From the NCBI GenBank assembly GCA_019639155.1, contig JAHBSJ010000008.1, forward strand, positions 1-64,000: DNA of 64,000 nucleotides, in the 5' to 3' direction. Made by a program: the position numbers and the translations under genes. Positions within the stretch are counted from its first letter, which is position 1. The number at the start of each line of letters is the position of its first letter. This document shows, in pieces, positions 29,527 to 37,705 of this stretch. The notes under the pieces are model-generated. The model ran no database searches and was not told the DNA's origin. It saw nothing but the letters and a program-made list of their open reading frames with translations. Source of the DNA: Acidobacteriota bacterium (GTDB taxonomy: Bacteria > Acidobacteriota > Blastocatellia > Pyrinomonadales > Pyrinomonadaceae).

Positions 29527-30045
29527 ATGCGAAAAGTTATTATTCTGATCGCCGCTTTGACGATCTTTGCCATAGGGGCAGCAGCCCAACCGTCATCACC
29601 ATTCGTTTCTGATCCGAACGAGCCGATATTTACGGCCGCGGATATGAATGGAGATCGTTTAGATATCCGAGATTTCCGTGGCAAGGTCGTCGTTCTCAAT
29701 CTCTGGTTCATCAACTGTCCGAACTGTTTGGCCGAAATTAAGCTCCTTAATCAATTGGTCGACGCCTATCAGGGCAAGGATGTTGTCTTCCTCGCTCCCG
29801 CAGCAAGCACCAAGACCGACCTCACAAAGTTCTTGGCGAAGAACCCTTTCAAATATAAGGTTCTCCCGGATGCGGGCAACATCATCATCGGCAAATTCGG
29901 CAAACCGGATGGTACCGGCAACTTGAGTATGCCCTTCCCCATGCATATAGTGCTGAACCGCGACGGACGGATCATCACAAGAGCACCCGGGATTAAGGGT
30001 ATAGAAGCCGTGAAGGCCGAACTGAAAAAACAATTTCCCGGCTGA
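29527..30045 (+). CDS. TlpA/ResA-like thioredoxin-fold protein, probably from a leaderless message
   Basis: The 172-residue product has a signal peptide at 1-20. A Redoxin/AhpC-TSA domain follows with FRGKVVVLNLWFINCPNCLA (redox pair CPNC) and PFPMHIVLNRDGRI. It is paralogous to the preceding gene, with the same order of motifs and a similar KF(L/G)KP...GTGN segment, and is probably the result of tandem duplication. A GTG two codons earlier (29521) is also in frame, but the consensus promoter puts the first transcribed base at the ATG 29527, and no Shine-Dalgarno sequence is present. Confidence 0.8.
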   Translation: MRKVIILIAALTIFAIGAAAQPSSPFVSDPNEPIFTAADMNGDRLDIRDFRGKVVVLNLWFINCPNCLAEIKLLNQLVDAYQGKDVVFLAPAASTKTDLTKFLAKNPFKYKVLPDAGNIIIGKFGKPDGTGNLSMPFPMHIVLNRDGRIITRAPGIKGIEAVKAELKKQFPG

Positions 30046-30105
30046 TCTGCCATTAATTAGGTTGTTTCACCGCACCGGTTTAGGTATATTCAGAGTTTAC
30101 CTCGC

Positions 30106-30191
30106 GGAGAGGTAGCCTAATTGGTAAGGCAGTAGTCTTGAAAACTACCGCGGGTAACCGCTTGCAGGTTCGAGTCCTGTCCTCTCCGCCA
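30106..30191 (+). tRNA. tRNA-Ser (anticodon UGA), CCA encoded
   Basis: Acceptor GGAGAGG (30106-30112) pairs with CCTCTCC (30181-30187). The D-arm is GCC-TAATTGGTAA-GGC. The anticodon stem GTAGT/ACTAC encloses the loop CTTGAAA, giving anticodon TGA at positions 34-36. A long variable arm GCGG-GTAA-CCGC is the class II hallmark of serine tRNA. The T-arm GCAGG-TTCGAGT-CCTGT, discriminator G73 (serine identity) and encoded CCA complete it. Confidence 0.95.
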
Positions 30192-30249
30192 CAACTTCTT
30201 CTAAATTTCTTGATTTTCCGCTCCTTCTGATATAGCCTTGATGAAATAC

Positions 30250-30267
30250 TGAATGAATATTCATTCA
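30250..30267. promoter_or_regulatory. FadR box (operator) upstream of the TetR regulator
   Basis: TGAATGAATATTCATTCA is a perfect 18-bp palindrome and fits the Bacillus subtilis FadR consensus TGAATGAnTAnTCATTCA at every position (consensus quoted from memory). It ends 10 bp before the regulator ATG, so autorepression of the regulator-acyl-CoA synthetase operon is likely. Confidence 0.85.
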
Positions 30268-30276
30268 TAAGTGGCT

Positions 30277-30894
30277 ATGGGAAACGATCCGGCATCTGCT
30301 GTTGAGTCTAGGCGCATCGCAACCGGCAAATTTGAGGCGATACTTCGTTCGGCGATTCGTGTATTCGCTGTGAAGGGCTTTTTCGCATCCAAAGTATCCG
30401 ACATCGCAAAGGATGCCGGCATTGCCGACGGAACGGTCTATCTTTACTTCAAGAGCAAAGACGAGATCTTGCATTCCATATTTGACCGGGCAATGGGTGA
30501 GTTCATTGCTGAGGGCCGCAAGGAATTGGCAGCACTTTCGGACGCGACCGAAAAGCTGCGGCGAATCGCCGAACTTCATTTGGAAAAACTAAGTCAGGAT
30601 CGCGATCTTGCTATCGTTTTTCAGGTCGAGCTCCGCGGAAGCACCAAATTTATGCAGGCGTTTTCTGCTACGGGTTTTCGCGACTATCTCGAGATCATTC
30701 GGAAGACCATCGAGGAAGGACAGCGTGCCGGTGTTTTTCGGTCTGATATCAAACCCGTCGTTGCGGCAAAGATCTTTTATGGAGCGCTCGATGAGATGGT
30801 CACGAACTGGATACTTTCCCCAAAGAATTACTCGCTTAGGCCGATGGCGGGCGAAGTTCTAAAGGTTTTCATTCATGGGACTGCAGTAAAATGA
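30277..30894 (+). CDS. TetR-family regulator, FadR-like
   Basis: The product has about 205 residues. The TetR HTH is FAVKGFFASKVSDIAKDAGI followed by ADGTVYLYFKSKDEIL (GTVYLYFKSKDEIL is characteristic of FadR/YsiA-type regulators). The C-terminal all-helical domain ends in a segment typical of acyl-CoA-binding FadR proteins (KPVVAAKIFYGALDEMVTNW). Such regulators repress beta-oxidation genes and release DNA on binding long-chain acyl-CoA. It is translationally coupled (ATGA) to an acyl-CoA synthetase and preceded by a perfect FadR box. GTG at 30271 is an alternative start. Confidence 0.88.
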   Translation: MGNDPASAVESRRIATGKFEAILRSAIRVFAVKGFFASKVSDIAKDAGIADGTVYLYFKSKDEILHSIFDRAMGEFIAEGRKELAALSDATEKLRRIAELHLEKLSQDRDLAIVFQVELRGSTKFMQAFSATGFRDYLEIIRKTIEEGQRAGVFRSDIKPVVAAKIFYGALDEMVTNWILSPKNYSLRPMAGEVLKVFIHGTAVK

Positions 30895-32741
30895 ACGAAG
30901 CGTCAAAGGACATCATTTCGGGGATCGATCTAGACCGGCATACACTGCTAAACTCGGAGCCCGCGACATTACCCGAGCTGTTTCTCAGATCCGCAATTGA
31001 GTTCGATCTGCCGAACGCACTCAACTACAAGGATGGAGAAAATTGGAAACCGATATCCTCGAGGGAGCTCATTGAAGGTTCGGCGAATGTGGCGGCAGGT
31101 CTCGTTGGATGTGATATACGCAAAGGCGACCGCGTCGCGATACTCTCAGCCAACTGCCCGAAATGGACGATTTCTGACGCGGGATGCCAATTTGCCGGCG
31201 TCGTTGATGTGCCCATCTATACAACGCTTGGGCTCGATTCCGTTAAATACATCATCAACGATTCCGGCGCTCGGATCTTCTTTCTGGAAAATGCGGATAC
31301 GTTCCGGCGAATTGAGCCGATACTCGCAGAATGCCCTACCATAGAGAGAATTGTTCTCTTCTCAGGCGAATCATTTGGAGATAATCGGGTCACATCTTTC
31401 GCTGAATTTTGTGAACTTGGCCGGAAGACAAGAAACGCCGATCCGGCTTTTTTCGGAGAGCTCTACAGTTCCGTCGGCCCCGATGATATTGCAACGCTGA
31501 TATACACCAGCGGCACTACCGGCGAGCCGAAGGGCGTGATCCTTACGCAATCTAACCTTGTTTCTAATGTGCTCGATGCGAGCGAGAAGTATGAATTCTC
31601 ACCTGACGATGTCTCGCTGTCGGTCTTGCCGCTGTCACATGTTTTCGAACGCACGGGCATGTACATCTATATACGCAACGGGATGCGGGTTCATTACGCC
31701 GAATCTATAGAAAAGGTGCCGGGCAATCTTCAGGAAGTGCGGCCCACGATCTTTGTAGGTGTTCCGCGCATCTTTGAAAAGGTGTTCGAGCGTGCGCAGA
31801 TGAAGGCGTCTCAAGCGGGAAGAATAAACGAAACCATCTTTGAGTGGGCGATGTCCGTGGCAAAAGAGTATGCGATGTTCCTGGAAAAAGGTGAGCCGAT
31901 CTCGCTGGCTCTGACGGCAAAACATAATGTCGCCGATCTGATGGTCTTCTCAAAGCTTCGTGATTTTTTTGGCGGCAGGCTTCGCTGCTGTATCACCGGC
32001 GGAGCTGCATTGCCCGATGAGATCTTTCTCATCTTCACCGGTGCGGGCATTCCGATCATGCAGGGTTACGGTTTGACCGAGACCTCGCCCGTCATTTCTT
32101 CAAACAATCCCTCGGCAATAAGGGTTGGAACCGTCGGCAAACCTATCAGGCACGTTAATGTACGAATAGCTGTGGACGGTGAAATAGAGGTACTCGGACC
32201 GGGCGTAATGAAAGGTTATTACAACAAGCCCGAAGCGACCGCCGAGGTCTTTACCGACGACGGCTGGTTCAGGACCGGCGACATCGGGGAACTCGATGAT
32301 GACGGTTTTCTAAAGATCACTGACCGTAAAAAAGAACTTTTCAAGACATCGGGCGGAAAATACATCGCTCCTTCGCCGATCGAGCAGATGCTTCGCGGGT
32401 CGCGGTTCATCAGCCAGGCGGTTCTAATCGGTAACGAGCGAAAATTTCCCGCCGCATTGATCGTGCCTAATTTTGAAATGCTGCGATCCTACGCCGAGTT
32501 GAAAGGCCTCGACATATCGGCGGATTCCGATTTTTGTACACATCCGCGAATTTTGGATCTGATAGAACGGCAAATAGCCTTGATCCTAGACGGTTTGGGT
32601 CAGTTTGAAAAAGTAAAAAAATTCGCTCTGCTTGAAAAGGAACTTTCCGTCGAGAATGGCGAGCTTACACCCACGCTAAAGGTAAAACGCCGCGTTATCG
32701 ACGAACGATATCGCGACGTTATTGAAAACCTCTACAGCTAG
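30891..32741 (+). CDS. Long-chain fatty acid--CoA ligase (AMP-forming)
   Basis: Activates fatty acids to acyl-CoA. The 616-residue product has the AMP-binding P-loop YTSGTTGEPKGV (about 204-215), GYGLTETSPVISSN, GWFRTGDIGELDDDGFL and the catalytic lysine region DRKKELFKTSGGKYIAPSPI. The length and the FKTSGGKY motif match the FadD15/Faa-type long-chain family. It overlaps the FadR-like gene by 4 bp and shares its operator, so it should be induced by long-chain acyl-CoA. No membrane segment is evident. Confidence 0.92.
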   Translation: MNEASKDIISGIDLDRHTLLNSEPATLPELFLRSAIEFDLPNALNYKDGENWKPISSRELIEGSANVAAGLVGCDIRKGDRVAILSANCPKWTISDAGCQFAGVVDVPIYTTLGLDSVKYIINDSGARIFFLENADTFRRIEPILAECPTIERIVLFSGESFGDNRVTSFAEFCELGRKTRNADPAFFGELYSSVGPDDIATLIYTSGTTGEPKGVILTQSNLVSNVLDASEKYEFSPDDVSLSVLPLSHVFERTGMYIYIRNGMRVHYAESIEKVPGNLQEVRPTIFVGVPRIFEKVFERAQMKASQAGRINETIFEWAMSVAKEYAMFLEKGEPISLALTAKHNVADLMVFSKLRDFFGGRLRCCITGGAALPDEIFLIFTGAGIPIMQGYGLTETSPVISSNNPSAIRVGTVGKPIRHVNVRIAVDGEIEVLGPGVMKGYYNKPEATAEVFTDDGWFRTGDIGELDDDGFLKITDRKKELFKTSGGKYIAPSPIEQMLRGSRFISQAVLIGNERKFPAALIVPNFEMLRSYAELKGLDISADSDFCTHPRILDLIERQIALILDGLGQFEKVKKFALLEKELSVENGELTPTLKVKRRVIDERYRDVIENLYS

Positions 32742-32742
32742 A

Positions 32743-33735
32743 TCAATATAGGATGCGGTAGCCGACCCCGCCGGAAACACTTGAAACGACGCTTCGTCCG
32801 GCTCCAACCGCGACCTTCAAGATCGTCTGGGCGATGCTGTCCTTTGCTTTGTCCACTTCAACTATATCGTAAGGCTCCAAAACAACATCTTTCTGTTCGC
32901 CGCGTTTTATCAGATCATAATTAACGGCAATTATCTCGCGGTCCTTAGAGTTCGGCTTCTGACGATAGATCTTGATCTCTTTTGTCCTTGATTCTCTACG
33001 AACACCACCGACCTTTGCGATCGCTTCCGTAAGTGTCAATCCGCGTTCCTTAAGATATATTCCCTGCGGTTGGGCCACCTCGCCTGTGATATAGACGGGA
33101 GATGCCTTATGAACCACGATTACGTCGCCCGGAACCACCTCAGGATTAGCGTCTTCGCGTCCCATTTGAACGCTGCTGAGGCTGTAGGTTCGCGATGGCA
33201 CATCCAGCGGATCGCCTGAAGTGGAGGCCCAATAGTTATCGGAACCGGTATCTGAGCACATCGGCGGCTGCGTTCGAAATATCTGAATGACCCCTCCTGC
33301 ATCCTCAGTGACACCACCCGAGAACGCCAGTAATTCAACCAGCGTAGCGCGTCGCATCATGACAACCTGCTGGGGCGTACGCACTTCGCCGTAAATTGTT
33401 GCAGGCGGGCGGCTCTTGCGGTCTGTGATCCTCAAACTCATTTGCGGACTACGAAGATACTTACCTAAAAGCGTCGCTACCTCAGTTCTCAACTCACGCT
33501 CGGTCTTACATTTTGCAATGATCGGCTGCTCAAAAAACGGCACTTCTATAGCACCGTTCTCATCGATCGTCGCTACGAAATCAAACTGCGGCTCGCCCAG
33601 TACCTTTACGGTGACCTCATCGCCGGGGCCCAAAAGGTAGCCTTTCGCCAGCGACATATTAACCGTCGGCTCCTGAGCTGCGATGGCCGAAACCGCAAAA
33701 ATGATCGATAAAAACGTAAAAATGCTCTGCTTCAT
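32743..33735 (-). CDS. Polysaccharide export (Wza-like) SLBB-domain protein
   Basis: The 330-residue product has a signal peptide at 1-20 (ends IAAQ). The Poly_export domain is GYLLGPGDEVTVKVLGEPQF. Two SLBB beta-grasp domains follow: TIYGEVRTPQQVVMMRRATL...FSGGV (about 112-145) and VYITGEVAQPQGIYLKERGL...VGGV (about 218-255). Wza-type proteins form the periplasmic-outer-membrane channel for capsule or exopolysaccharide, but there is no lipobox here and the usual Wzc/Wzb partners are not adjacent. AGGGAAG precedes the ATG at 33735; the frame upstream is spurious. It ends 1 bp from the convergent acyl-CoA ligase gene. Confidence 0.85.
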   Translation of the reverse strand: MKQSIFTFLSIIFAVSAIAAQEPTVNMSLAKGYLLGPGDEVTVKVLGEPQFDFVATIDENGAIEVPFFEQPIIAKCKTERELRTEVATLLGKYLRSPQMSLRITDRKSRPPATIYGEVRTPQQVVMMRRATLVELLAFSGGVTEDAGGVIQIFRTQPPMCSDTGSDNYWASTSGDPLDVPSRTYSLSSVQMGREDANPEVVPGDVIVVHKASPVYITGEVAQPQGIYLKERGLTLTEAIAKVGGVRRESRTKEIKIYRQKPNSKDREIIAVNYDLIKRGEQKDVVLEPYDIVEVDKAKDSIAQTILKVAVGAGRSVVSSVSGGVGYRILY

Positions 33736-33900
33736 TGGTAATACTTCCCTTTGTGTTATCGCAAACTTAGAGTTTATCGCACGCCACACCGCCAAACAAG
33801 CTGTTTTTCATGCGCACACTCTGCCTTTTTCTAGGATGATACGATCGCATAGTCGGCTGCCTATTGAACTGACGCACTAAAAGGCAGATAATTTGGAATT

Positions 33901-35103
33901 ATGATGCATCCCGGATCTTCCAAAAGCAGGATCTCGCGCAAAGCAGGGAGCTTTACCGAATCCGTAATTCGTGAAATGAGCCGTGAGGCGGTGAAACACC
34001 AAGCCGTGAACCTTGGTCAGGGCTTTCCCGATTGGGCCGCCCCGGAAGACATCAAGCAAAAGGCGATAGAGGCGATCGCTGCTGACCACAATCAATATGC
34101 GGTCACTTGGGGTGTCAAAGAATTTCGCGATGCGATCGCCCGCAAGACCATGTGGTATCTCGGGCTCGATATTGACCCTGAATCTGAGATCACGGTGACT
34201 TGCGGTTCGACCGAAGGAATGATCGCCGCCATGCTCGCGACAGTCGATCCGCTCGACGAAGTGGTCGTGTTCGAGCCTTTCTACGAGAATTACGCGCCCG
34301 ACGCGATATTGTCTGACGCCACGCCACGCCATGTTCCGTTATACAGAACGGAGAATGGATTTGTTTTCGACCGCGAACAGCTGAGGGCCGCCTTTAACGA
34401 GCGAACCAAAGCGATAATCATCTGTAATCCTAATAATCCGACCGGAAAGGTCTTTACACGGGATGAGATGGAGTTTATCGCCGATCTGTGTAAAGAGTTT
34501 GATGCCTTGTGTTTTACTGACGAGATCTACGAACACATCATTTATGACATCGATGAGAACGATCCGCTTTCCCACATCTGCATGGCTAATCTGCCCGGAA
34601 TGCGTGAACGGACGGTCGTCGTAAATTCGCTTTCAAAAACATACTCGGTCACGGGTTGGCGTGTAGGTTACTGTATCGCTCCGCCCGATATTACATCGGC
34701 GATCCGCAAGGTCCACGATTTTCTGACGGTCGGGGCGGCAAATGCACTTCAGCATGCCGGTGCCTATGCGATGGGTTTGCCGCCGTCCTATTACAGCGAG
34801 CTGCAGCATGAATATCAGCGAAAGCGAGACCTTCTCGTTCCGGCACTTCGCAATGCAGGTTTCAAATGCGACACGCCCGAGGGTGCATATTATGTGATGG
34901 CGGATATTTCTGCATTTGGTTTTGCGGACGACGTCCAGTTCACGAAAAATCTTATTCAAAACATTGGCGTCGCGGTCGTTCCGGGGTCGTCGTTCTATCG
35001 AGATCCGGCCATGGGCTCACAGATCGTACGATTCTGTTTCTGCAAAAAGGACGAAACTCTGGAAGCCGCCATAGAAAGACTTTCAAAATTGACCGCAGGC
35101 TGA
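33901..35103 (+). CDS. Class I/II pyridoxal-phosphate aminotransferase
   Basis: The 400-residue product is a fold-type I aminotransferase resembling methionine/kynurenine-type transaminases (YbdL-like). It shows NLGQGFPDWAAPEDIKQKAI, ICNPNNPTGKVFTRDEM with the conserved Asn-Pro-x-x-Pro-[TS]-G, CFTDEIYEHIIYD with the PLP-contacting D and Y, and SLSKTYSVTGWRVGY with the Schiff-base lysine. VRFCFCKKDETL has the substrate-carboxylate arginine. The exact amino-acid substrate cannot be read from the sequence. It stands between the SLBB gene and the two-PDZ protein. Confidence 0.88.
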   Translation: MMHPGSSKSRISRKAGSFTESVIREMSREAVKHQAVNLGQGFPDWAAPEDIKQKAIEAIAADHNQYAVTWGVKEFRDAIARKTMWYLGLDIDPESEITVTCGSTEGMIAAMLATVDPLDEVVVFEPFYENYAPDAILSDATPRHVPLYRTENGFVFDREQLRAAFNERTKAIIICNPNNPTGKVFTRDEMEFIADLCKEFDALCFTDEIYEHIIYDIDENDPLSHICMANLPGMRERTVVVNSLSKTYSVTGWRVGYCIAPPDITSAIRKVHDFLTVGAANALQHAGAYAMGLPPSYYSELQHEYQRKRDLLVPALRNAGFKCDTPEGAYYVMADISAFGFADDVQFTKNLIQNIGVAVVPGSSFYRDPAMGSQIVRFCFCKKDETLEAAIERLSKLTAG

Positions 35104-35210
35104 AAAGCAACCATTCTGCTGCGTTGACGCAACAAAATTACTGCAATTTCGTATAAGTGGCTGATCTTATAGGCCGATCTCCCGTAAATTTAATTTGATA
35201 GGAGGCAATT

Positions 35211-36164
35211 ATGTTCAGAAAAATACTGACTTTTGGTCTGCTTTTGTCCGTATCCGCGATCGGTGCTGCCGCTCAAAGCGGAGAACAGGACAAAGTGACA
35301 CGCACTTTCGCATTCACGATTGACGGCAACGGCGGCTATCTTGGTGTGCAAACCGTCGAGGTAACACGCGATAACATGTCGAAGTACGGGCTGAATGAAG
35401 TCCGCGGCGTCGCTGTCGAAAAGGTGATGGACGGCTCTCCCGCTGCGGCTGCCGGCATACGTTCCGGCGACGTTATAGTTCGCATCAACGGGGAGGCAAT
35501 AACCAGCACACGCAAACTGACGCGTCTTATCTCCGAAATATCGCCTGACCAACAAGCGCGCGTTACTGTGATCCGCGGCGGCGCAGAGCAGGAGATAACC
35601 GCGACCATCGGCAAACGTCCGGGGCCTCAATTCGAAGAGGGCCGTTTTACTATGCCTTTGCCTGAACTGCCCGACATGCCGCAATTGGGACGTCTTCGAG
35701 AGCTTTTCAAGAATGACGGCAGCGGTAATGTGTTCACATTTCCGGAAGGCGAAGCTGACGTTTTCACTCTTCGCCCTGGAACGGGACGCCAGATCGGCGT
35801 AAGCGTATATCCCGTAACCAAACAGCTCGGCGAGCGTTTCGGAGTTGACGGCGGCGTTTTGATAAACAGCGTCGGTGAAAATTCTGCCGCGGCTAAAGCG
35901 GGATTGAAAGCAGGCGATATCATCGTCGAGGTTGACGGCAAGCCGGTAAGAAACAATCTCGATCTGATGCGTTCGGTAAATGAAAAGAAAGAGGGCGACG
36001 TTACCGTAACCTTCGTCCGCGACCGTGCGCGACAAACTGTGACCGTTTCGCCGGAGCCGATGAAGGACGGCAGTTTCATTTTCCGTACCGAAAGGTCAGT
36101 CGATGGTCCGGCACGCACTTCGCGACCGGCGGTTACTGTCTTCGGCGGCAGGAATATGCTGTAA
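35211..36164 (+). CDS. Exported protein with two PDZ domains, no protease domain
   Basis: The 317-residue product has a signal peptide at 1-21. PDZ 1 lies at about 40-125 (GGYLGVQTVEVTRDNMSKYG, DGSPAAAAGIRSGDVIVRIN) and PDZ 2 at about 195-285 (RQIGVSVYPVTKQLGERFGV, NSAAAKAGLKAGDIIVEVDG). These are the C-terminal modules of DegP/HtrA proteases, but no trypsin domain is present, so it is likely a periplasmic adaptor or chaperone. Strong GGAGG at 35201. It ends at a terminator. Confidence 0.85.
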   Translation: MFRKILTFGLLLSVSAIGAAAQSGEQDKVTRTFAFTIDGNGGYLGVQTVEVTRDNMSKYGLNEVRGVAVEKVMDGSPAAAAGIRSGDVIVRINGEAITSTRKLTRLISEISPDQQARVTVIRGGAEQEITATIGKRPGPQFEEGRFTMPLPELPDMPQLGRLRELFKNDGSGNVFTFPEGEADVFTLRPGTGRQIGVSVYPVTKQLGERFGVDGGVLINSVGENSAAAKAGLKAGDIIVEVDGKPVRNNLDLMRSVNEKKEGDVTVTFVRDRARQTVTVSPEPMKDGSFIFRTERSVDGPARTSRPAVTVFGGRNML

Positions 36165-36187
36165 TTTCTGGGCTCAACCGTAGCTTG

Positions 36188-36214
36188 AGGCGGCTTTCCG
36201 GAGCCGCCTTTTTT
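36188..36214 (+). terminator. Rho-independent terminator after two-PDZ gene
   Basis: AGGCGGCT (36188-36195) pairs with AGCCGCCT (36202-36209), followed by TTTTTC. It ends the plus-strand transcript just before the 3' end of the convergent membrane-protein gene. Confidence 0.88.
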
Positions 36215-37269
36215 CATATGAACCGCAGCCCGGCATTTCCACGTTTTCGCCAGATGAATCCGTCCAAAATGTAATGTGTCAACTGGGGCACTGCGAGCAG
36301 CGGAACAAGCCACATTTTCCAGCCCGTCCAATCCCAATCCTCGCCAAACAGCCATGTGCGCTCGTGCCAAACGCCGCGGCTCCAGAATAGTTCTTCTACA
36401 TAGGCTAGCGCCCACAACGTCGCGAGGAAAAAGATCCAGTTGCGCGACAGCCCGCGATAAAGCGGCCCCGCCGTCTCACGACGCATCCGAGCATACATAT
36501 AAACAAGCGCAAAATACGGAACGCCGTGGATGATGACGTTAGTTACGGTGAATGCGTAGTCAGAATTGAAAAACACGATGCCGACGTACCAACAAATAGC
36601 CGTCGTGGCAACGACGATATCTTTGCCGATGTTCAGAAAGCCCTCAGTAAAATACAAATAGATCGATTTACCAAAATACGCCGTCAACGCAATTACGTAT
36701 ATGGGAAACAAAATGCCCTCAACGACGGCGGGTAAGGCAAAGAAGTCGTTTTCGAGGAACCAATTGAAATTCCTGGGCAGAGACGTCATCCAAAACGCGA
36801 GCGGATAAACCGTCGCAAGATAGACGGCAACGGTATCGATCGCCCATGTCCAACGCTCGGTCTCGCCGGCTTTTCGACGATAGAGAGCGACCCAGCCGTA
36901 TTGCTGCCGGACGAAATGAAATACGGCCACGATTGCCAGCGCTTTCCAAAAAACAAGTTCGCCCTCGGAATAGAGTGCGACGCCGACCGCATATCCAAAG
37001 ACCGGAACAAGTGTGTATAGCCAGAATCTTCGTTTGTATTCCTCAATGTCAAAATAAACGCGAAAGCTCGTTGACCAAACATGTGCGACGTCGATCAGCA
37101 AAACCGCCGTCACCCAGGTCCACTCCGGCGACGCCTCGTCCAAAATACCCAACCGCCAACCGACCGCGAGCAGCAGCAGCGACACGACCGCACTGCCGAG
37201 AAAGACCGTGAGGTCTATGCCGCGTGAAAATAGCCATTGATCTGATTTGTCAGCGGCGGACGCGATCAT
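36214..37269 (-). CDS. Polytopic membrane protein, last gene of aminopropyl/FAD cluster
   Basis: The 351-residue product has about eight hydrophobic segments (for example IDLTVFLGSAVVSLLLLAVG, VTAVLLIDVAHVWSTSF, VVEGILFPIYVIALTAYFG). Histidine and tyrosine residues lie in or near the helices (DVAHVWST, FHFVRQQYGW, TNVIIHGVPYFALVY, PQLTHYILDGFIW), an arrangement seen in membrane desaturase- or hydroxylase-like proteins, but no classical histidine-box set is complete. I do not recognise the family. It overlaps the preceding small gene by 20 bp, so it belongs to the same operon as the FAD oxidoreductase. Confidence 0.7.
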   Translation of the reverse strand: MIASAADKSDQWLFSRGIDLTVFLGSAVVSLLLLAVGWRLGILDEASPEWTWVTAVLLIDVAHVWSTSFRVYFDIEEYKRRFWLYTLVPVFGYAVGVALYSEGELVFWKALAIVAVFHFVRQQYGWVALYRRKAGETERWTWAIDTVAVYLATVYPLAFWMTSLPRNFNWFLENDFFALPAVVEGILFPIYVIALTAYFGKSIYLYFTEGFLNIGKDIVVATTAICWYVGIVFFNSDYAFTVTNVIIHGVPYFALVYMYARMRRETAGPLYRGLSRNWIFFLATLWALAYVEELFWSRGVWHERTWLFGEDWDWTGWKMWLVPLLAVPQLTHYILDGFIWRKRGNAGLRFI

Positions 37270-37705
37270 TCTTATACTCTAGAACCTTTTCCCTTAGCTC
37301 GTTGATCGTAGGTGAGTTGTGATTTTCGAAACTATTCAGGAATTCATCATCAAGCAATCGGTCATCAATCATCGACGCAATAAAATTGACGTTCGCTTGT
37401 TTTTTTTCTTCGGGAAACCCATCCAGAATCAATTCGAAATCATCTTGATGGGTTAATCCCCAGATCACAAACATCACCGTTGCTTCTTGTCCAGGAGCTC
37501 CATCTCCTTTCGAAAGCCACTTACGCAATTCGTCGGGGTGACCTATCACTTCATATTTCCACAATTTCAACGACGTGATCTTTTGAGCGTATTCGATTGT
37601 GTATTTGCCTTGAAGAAGGTACTCGACGGGAATCAGGATTACGCCGATACCACCAATCATGATTACAACTGACAAAGTCAGTCCTTTTCCCTTTAGGCTT
37701 CTCAT
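37250..37705 (-). CDS. Small single-pass membrane protein of unknown function
   Basis: The 151-residue product has one N-terminal helix (GLTLSVVIMIGGIGVILIPVEYLL), followed by a soluble acidic/lysine-rich part (SFENHNSPTINELREKVLEY at the end). Family not recognised. It overlaps the FAD oxidoreductase stop as ATGA and the next membrane gene by 20 bp, which argues that it is a real, co-translated gene and not a shadow. Confidence 0.6.
   Translation of the reverse strand: MRSLKGKGLTLSVVIMIGGIGVILIPVEYLLQGKYTIEYAQKITSLKLWKYEVIGHPDELRKWLSKGDGAPGQEATVMFVIWGLTHQDDFELILDGFPEEKKQANVNFIASMIDDRLLDDEFLNSFENHNSPTINELREKVLEYKNDRVRR

Noticed and set aside
29461..29530. GTG at 29521 as the start of the second TlpA-like gene
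   Set aside because: It directly follows the -10 hexamer and would lie upstream of the expected transcription start; the ATG at 29527 coincides with it.
35190..36035. 281-residue minus-strand frame antisense to the two-PDZ gene
   Set aside because: The plus strand has signal peptide, strong GGAGG and two PDZ domains; the antisense frame has none of these.
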